DNA of 64,000 nt. Origin: an uncultured Flavobacteriales bacterium. GTDB taxonomy: Bacteria; Bacteroidota; Bacteroidia; Flavobacteriales; Crocinitomicaceae. Each line of letters starts with the position of its first letter. Position 1 is the first letter of the stretch. Made by a program: the position numbers and the translations under genes. The stretch spans positions 1 to 64,000 of the forward strand of contig CAMLDR010000001.1 in the NCBI GenBank assembly GCA_946478775.1, written 5' to 3'. The notes beneath the pieces are model-generated. The model had not been told where the DNA came from, did no database searches, and saw nothing but the letters and a program-made list of their open reading frames with translations. Shown one piece after another: positions 59,982 to 64,000 of this stretch.

Positions 59982-60497
59982 TCAGGATTTTCGATACTTG
60001 AAAAGACTTGTTAAAATGAAGATCCAGTAATTGATTCCGATGAGGAAAATGCTTAAGATGATAGTTGTAAGAAAATGGTCGAATGCTAAAGTAAAGAAAA
60101 TCAATATGCTGTTAAAGAACAGACAGATGAAAAAATGAGTTGTCATTTGCCACCCGTTTATAGGTTTTCTTCCTTGTACTTTAAACAATCCGAAACTGAG
60201 AAAAGTTAATGTGAGTTGGATAAATATAAAAGGCAAAAAAGAGGTGTTTTCATGAAAATCATACTGATGTAATACAAATTCCTCAAAGGCAATTTCTTCT
60301 GATTTTTTTGGTTCAGGCAGGTTTTCAATGGTCAAATTCGACATTCCGCCAGGCGAATGGAAATTGATTTTAAATGAAGGCCTGTGTTTGATAAATAAAT
60401 CAGGTTGATTGAATTCTTGATCCCGCGATATGCCCACAAAAAGCCAAGTGGTGAGGAGAAATAGCAAACCGGTGATTAGAAACCCTTTTTTCGTCAT
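59982..60497 (-). CDS. Small integral membrane protein of unknown function
   Basis: A 171-residue protein with about four predicted transmembrane helices: an N-terminal one (about 5-22), then helices near 83-102, 112-132 and 140-160. The loop region 25-80 is polar and probably periplasmic. It is 11 bases after the preceding gene on the same strand (60509), so the two are an operon. No recognised family or motif. The call rests on start, operonic spacing and hydrophobicity. Confidence 0.65.
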   Translation of the reverse strand: MTKKGFLITGLLFLLTTWLFVGISRDQEFNQPDLFIKHRPSFKINFHSPGGMSNLTIENLPEPKKSEEIAFEEFVLHQYDFHENTSFLPFIFIQLTLTFLSFGLFKVQGRKPINGWQMTTHFFICLFFNSILIFFTLAFDHFLTTIILSIFLIGINYWIFILTSLFKYRKS

Positions 60498-60508
60498 GAT
60501 TGATCTAA

Positions 60509-61351
60509 TTAGTTTATGCGAATGCTTGATCCATTGTCTTGCTTCAGGACTAACTTTTCATAATCCAGTTCTTCTATCGTATAAACCAAAATGGCTGATC
60601 CGCTAAAGAAGTAGATTTTTTGGGTGTTTACATCCCAAAACACCTTTGCATCCGATCCGAAGAAGTTGGTGAACAAGTTGGATTTAACCGGTTTTTCCAG
60701 TGACCACTCGGTTTGATAAAGTGATTCCTTTTTAAAGTTCAGGCATTTCTGTGAACCGGTGCAGTTGGTTTTTTGCAGTGTATCCGAATAGAATGTGAAA
60801 CGCTGATTCGATTTTAATTTCAGGAATTGTTCGTTTTCCTCCGGACAGTAAAACCATTCCTTTCTGGCCAAAGTTTCACTTAGTCTATTGGCTCCGCTGC
60901 GTTTGAATACATACACAATTTTCACTGGGGTTATCCCTATCCCGTCATCCACCCTGGTGTCTGAAGAAATGATCAGTTCATCAAAATTCCGGAACCAAAA
61001 ATCAAAGCGGTTGTAACGGATAACTTCCTTTTGTTCTTTTTGAAAAATGTCCAGTTTGAAATCCTTGACTTCGGGATCGATGGTTAGTTCATAGTTAAAC
61101 TCGTTCGGTGGGAGTGTCGACACCCTTTTGGGACCAGGTTTGAACTGGAAAAGTGAGTCTTTTGTAATCTTCATCCAGCTGGAAGCTGCAGGTTCCTTGA
61201 TGATTTTGCCGTTTGCATGTGTTTCGATGAGTTTCCAGTTTCCCTGGATCAACGAATCAATTTTGAACATCTTGTAAAAATGACCTTCCAAAGAGGTATA
61301 CTGGGCTAAACAGGAAGTTGAAAGGAGGATCAGGAAAAGCAATAATCTCAT
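60509..61351 (-). CDS. Exported protein of unknown function (lipocalin-like features)
   Basis: A 280-residue exported protein. The ATG at 61351 is chosen because the signal peptide MRLLLFLILLSTSCLAQ starts there, with Gln at +1; the frame opens at a GTG (61408) that lies at the edge of the palindromic repeat and is rejected. The mature part includes LIQGNWKLIETHANGKIIKEPAASSW and LYQTEWSLEKPVKS, a repeated GNWKL/TEWSL pattern typical of lipocalin-like beta barrels. A Cys pair occurs in KTNCTGSQKC. Operon with the membrane protein at 59982. Function unknown. Confidence 0.75.
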   Translation of the reverse strand: MRLLLFLILLSTSCLAQYTSLEGHFYKMFKIDSLIQGNWKLIETHANGKIIKEPAASSWMKITKDSLFQFKPGPKRVSTLPPNEFNYELTIDPEVKDFKLDIFQKEQKEVIRYNRFDFWFRNFDELIISSDTRVDDGIGITPVKIVYVFKRSGANRLSETLARKEWFYCPEENEQFLKLKSNQRFTFYSDTLQKTNCTGSQKCLNFKKESLYQTEWSLEKPVKSNLFTNFFGSDAKVFWDVNTQKIYFFSGSAILVYTIEELDYEKLVLKQDNGSSIRIN

Positions 61352-61408
61352 GAGCTGGGTTTGAGTATGAAACGTAAACCCGGTGATTTTATTTTTGGTA
61401 TAAAACAC

Positions 61409-61436
61409 GTAGGGACGCGATGCATCACGTCCCTAC
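61409..61436. repeat. 28-nt dispersed palindrome, family 1, downstream of ALDH
   Basis: One mismatch from the perfect copy (CGCGT becomes CACGT). It lies 26 bases past the end of the ALDH gene. On the minus strand it is followed by GTGTTTTA, so it may help terminate the ALDH transcript. Confidence 0.8.
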
Positions 61437-61462
61437 AGTTTTGTTATTAATGAATAATGATT

Positions 61463-63019
61463 TTACAAATCAAATTTGATTCCCTGTGCCAATGGCAATG
61501 AATCGGTGTAATTGATGGTGTTTGTCTGACGGCGCATGTATACTTTCCATGCATCCGATCCGGATTCGCGTCCGCCGCCTGTTTCTTTTTCACCACCGAA
61601 GGCTCCGCCGATCTCAGCACCAGAAGTACCGATGTTCACGTTTGCAATTCCACAGTCAGATCCAGCCTGAGATAAGAACGCTTCAGCTTCACGCAGGTTG
61701 TTCGTCATAATTGCCGAAGACAATCCTTGCGGAACTCCGTTTTGGATAGCGATTGCGTTTTCTACACCGCCAGCGTATTTCATCAGGTACAATACCGGAG
61801 CAAATGTTTCGTGCTGCACGATCTTGAAGGTATTCTGAGCTTCAGCAATTGCCGGTTTTACGTAGCATCCTGATTCGTATCCTTCTCCTGAAAGAACGCC
61901 TCCTTCTACCAAAATTTTACCGCCTTCTTCCACTACCTGAACCAATGCATTCTGATAAGCTGCTACTGCGTCTTTATCAATAAGCGGCCCCACGTGGTTG
62001 TTTTGGTCCAACGGATTTCCTATTTTCAATTGTTTGTATGCATTCACCAAAGCATCTCTTACTTTATCGTAAACAGATTCGTGGATGATCAAACGACGGG
62101 TTGAAGTACAACGCTGTCCTGCTGTTCCTACTGCACCGAATACAGCTCCCGGAACCACAATTTTCAAATCCGCACTTTCCGTGATGATTACTGCATTGTT
62201 TCCACCTAATTCCAATAAGTGTCGGCCCAAGCGTTTTCCAACTGCTTCACCCACCAATTTCCCCATGCGGGTAGATCCCGTTGCAGAGATCAATGGAATG
62301 CGTGTATCGTTTGACATTAATTTTCCAATCTCAGCGTCTCCGACCAACAAACAGGAAACCCCTTCCGGAACTCCGTTTGCTTCGAATACTTCCTGAGTCA
62401 GTTTTTGACACGCAATAGCCGTCAAAGGTGTTTTCTCGGATGGTTTCCAGATACAAACATCTCCGCAAACCCAAGCCAAAGCCGTATTCCAGTTCCAAAC
62501 CGCAACCGGGAAGTTGAATGCAGAAATAATTCCTACAATTCCAAGCGGGTGGTACTGCTCGTACATTCTGTGTCCCGGACGCTCGGAGTGCATCGTTAAG
62601 CCGTATAACTGGCGGGAAAGACCTACTGCGAAATCACAGATGTCGATCATTTCCTGAACTTCTCCTAAACCTTCCTGCAAGGATTTTCCCATTTCGTAGG
62701 AAACCAATTCGCCCAATGCCTGTTTCTTCTCCCGAATTTTTTCAGCCAATTGACGGATCACTTCACCGCGTTTCGGTGCAGGGACCATTCTCCAGTATTT
62801 ATATGCTTCCTGGGCTTTCAAAACGATTGCTTCGTATTCTGTTTCTGTTGCAGAAGAAACGGATGCGATGATTTGCCCGTCTACCGGTGAAACCGAATCG
62901 ATTTGTGCTCCACGTGTGTTAAACCAATATCCTCCTGTGGAAGCTCCGCGGTTTACCGCTTCAATTCCCAATGTTTTTAATGTTTCTTGTATTCCAAGAT
63001 CTGTTGCTGTTGCTGACAT
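61463..63019 (-). CDS. ALDH7-type aldehyde dehydrogenase (probable alpha-aminoadipate semialdehyde dehydrogenase)
   Basis: A 518-residue NAD(P)-dependent aldehyde dehydrogenase, cytoplasmic. The ATG at 63019 is chosen: the frame runs on to a GTG at 63205, but that would overlap the next gene, and an AAAAGGA ribosome-binding sequence precedes 63019. Catalytic pair: Glu270 in LLELGGNNAV and Cys304 in TAGQRCTSTRRL, 34 residues apart as in the family. The GTAGQRCT-TRRL and SAFNFPVAVWNWN segments point to the ALDH7A1/AmaB group, which oxidises alpha-aminoadipate semialdehyde to alpha-aminoadipate in lysine breakdown. Betaine-aldehyde activity is also possible. Monocistronic, with an exact TAATTTTG promoter. 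Confidence 0.95.
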   Translation of the reverse strand: MSATATDLGIQETLKTLGIEAVNRGASTGGYWFNTRGAQIDSVSPVDGQIIASVSSATETEYEAIVLKAQEAYKYWRMVPAPKRGEVIRQLAEKIREKKQALGELVSYEMGKSLQEGLGEVQEMIDICDFAVGLSRQLYGLTMHSERPGHRMYEQYHPLGIVGIISAFNFPVAVWNWNTALAWVCGDVCIWKPSEKTPLTAIACQKLTQEVFEANGVPEGVSCLLVGDAEIGKLMSNDTRIPLISATGSTRMGKLVGEAVGKRLGRHLLELGGNNAVIITESADLKIVVPGAVFGAVGTAGQRCTSTRRLIIHESVYDKVRDALVNAYKQLKIGNPLDQNNHVGPLIDKDAVAAYQNALVQVVEEGGKILVEGGVLSGEGYESGCYVKPAIAEAQNTFKIVQHETFAPVLYLMKYAGGVENAIAIQNGVPQGLSSAIMTNNLREAEAFLSQAGSDCGIANVNIGTSGAEIGGAFGGEKETGGGRESGSDAWKVYMRRQTNTINYTDSLPLAQGIKFDL

Positions 63020-63039
63020 TCCTTTTCGATTAGTTTGTG

Positions 63040-63047
63040 CAAAATTA
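63040..63047 (-). promoter_or_regulatory. TAnnTTTG promoter element for the ALDH gene
   Basis: Minus-strand TAATTTTG is an exact match. About 20 bases separate it from the ATG, and the leader contains an AAAAGGA ribosome-binding sequence. Confidence 0.62.
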
Positions 63048-63123
63048 CACAATTTTATGGAGAGAAGTGATTCTGTATGAAGAGAATAATTGTTGAATCT
63101 TGTTAAAACAAGCTGTTTTCGGA

Positions 63124-63966
63124 TCACAGGTTCCAATAAGCAAAGCGGTACTTCTTGAATGAGGCGAACTGGAGAAGCAGTTTTTGCCTGCCGGCATAGG
63201 TCCACAAGACAGGTATCGCTTCCAATTCGAATTCGGTTTTGTCGAAAAGTAACTTGCGTGTGAAGGAATGGGTTTGAATATTACAACTGACTTCCACAAC
63301 GCCGAATGGAGATGGAAAGATGCGGTTGTGCTTCAACAAACGGCTGTTTTCCAGGTAGGTTCCCGCAGGAGAGTACAAATCCGCATAATCGTTGAAAAAG
63401 AAGCGCAATTCATCGGGTGATTTACGTTCCACGTAGCTGGAAATGTTTCGGGGATGGTTGAGAGTGGAGAGGGTACTTTTGGGAATGACGATGCAATATG
63501 TGATGGAATCTTTCCACATTTCTGCAATTAATAAATCACGTGATTGGTAGGATTCCCCATTTTGGTGACGGATGGTTGCAAAACGTTCCCAGACAAACAC
63601 GGCAGAATCCCCATCTGTGAAACTTCCCAACTGTTTCATGTCGTTGCAAACAAAATTGCTGGCCTTTTTGGGATTCGGTTTTTTATTTGAAAGGCGCAGA
63701 TCGAATGCCGTTAACTCGGGTGAGTTCAATCGCGGAAATAAGCGGATGTTCAATTCCGTTGAAGCGGTATCTGCCGTTTGAAAAGTGTAAAGTCCGCTGA
63801 AATGATCTTCGTCGGAACAATAGATTCCCTGTCCCCGGATCGCATCATCTGTGATGGATAGCGCAATTTGCGTCAGGTATTGTTCCTCAGGGGCCATTAG
63901 TGTAATGATCTGCGTGGTATCCGGTCTGATAATGTGTAAACGCATAGCCTCCATACGCCGGTTCAT
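63124..63966 (-). CDS. Protein of unknown function, possibly continuing beyond the window edge
   Basis: Residues 1-280 as read from the ATG at 63966. The frame stays open upstream to base 64000 with no stop, so the real start may lie outside the window. A GGAG nine bases before the ATG makes 63966 plausible. No signal peptide is seen in this part. The sequence is mixed alpha/beta, with ELNIRLFPRLNSPELTAFDLRLSNKK and a long tail VSCNIQTHSFTRKLLFDKTEFELEAIPV. No family was recognised. It is followed by the ALDH gene 104 bases downstream. Confidence 0.6.
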   Translation of the reverse strand: MNRRMEAMRLHIIRPDTTQIITLMAPEEQYLTQIALSITDDAIRGQGIYCSDEDHFSGLYTFQTADTASTELNIRLFPRLNSPELTAFDLRLSNKKPNPKKASNFVCNDMKQLGSFTDGDSAVFVWERFATIRHQNGESYQSRDLLIAEMWKDSITYCIVIPKSTLSTLNHPRNISSYVERKSPDELRFFFNDYADLYSPAGTYLENSRLLKHNRIFPSPFGVVEVSCNIQTHSFTRKLLFDKTEFELEAIPVLWTYAGRQKLLLQFASFKKYRFAYWNL

Positions 63967-64000
63967 TTTTCGATCTCCGAGCGTTTTTTTGTAGTGAATG

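Noticed and set aside
61352..61408. GTG start for the 280-residue exported protein
   Set aside because: Starts at the edge of the palindromic repeat and precedes the real signal peptide at 61351.
13430..61436. CRISPR array
   Set aside because: The repeats are single palindromes scattered over 48 kb with no regular spacing or spacers, and no cas gene is present.
63020..63205. GTG start for ALDH (62 extra residues)
   Set aside because: Overlaps the next gene and carries no conserved ALDH sequence; the ATG at 63019 has a ribosome-binding sequence.

Overview
The window is chromosomal DNA from a Bacteroidota bacterium, most likely of the order Flavobacteriales, with a Fluviicola/Crocinitomicaceae-like flavour (tentative: no 16S gene or alignment is available here). 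Three things point there. At least six proteins are type IX secretion (T9SS) cargo: four carry a type A 'YPNP' C-terminal tail and two a type B gliding-motility-type tail. Eight genes have an exact Bacteroidetes promoter element TAnnTTTG just upstream of the start codon. Nearly all predicted signal peptidase I substrates place Gln at the first mature position. No phage, insertion sequence, CRISPR array, rRNA or tRNA was recognised, and no gap between genes exceeds about 300 bases.

Left part (1-14.8 kb): a truncated GH92 alpha-mannosidase, a secreted reprolysin-like metalloprotease, a minus-strand operon (TPR-SpoIIE phosphatase, GH20 hexosaminidase, CutC), an S9 peptidase, and three small paralogous lipoproteins. 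14.9-18.2 kb: a compact operon pheS-ytxJ-glutaminyl cyclotransferase-tadA, then a small S24/S26-like protein. 18.3-30.5 kb: an ABC-2 exporter, a T9SS protein, mnmE, a TonB-dependent receptor, a C10 cysteine protease with BACON domains, and a large PKD-repeat adhesin-like protein.

Middle (30.6-43 kb): a FadL-type porin, an SGNH-like lipoprotein and a T9SS esterase in one operon; META-domain and small secreted proteins; a saccharopine dehydrogenase-like enzyme; a TPR lipoprotein with a membrane protein; and a lamin-tail/T9SS type B protein. 42-48.6 kb: 2-oxoglutarate dehydrogenase E1 and E2, a HAD phosphatase, methylmalonyl-CoA epimerase and a secreted protein of unknown function.

Right part (48.8-64 kb): an oligopeptide-binding lipoprotein beside a second TonB-type receptor, a minus-strand run (membrane SpoIIE phosphatase, DUF1990 protein, CHAP peptidase, conserved membrane protein), a YARHG protein, ywbE, several small hypothetical proteins and an ALDH7-type aldehyde dehydrogenase.

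The physiology suggested is that of an aerobic heterotroph feeding on protein, peptide, glycan and lipid, with central carbon enzymes interspersed. The most distinctive non-coding feature is a set of dispersed palindromic repeats. One 28-nt family (five copies) keeps its palindrome through mirrored base changes, and a separate 44-46-nt element occurs twice in opposite orientation. Long-standing Bacteroidota biology (Q-rule, T9SS, TAnnTTTG promoters) accounts for much of what is unusual. I did not find a clearly new defence or mobile system.
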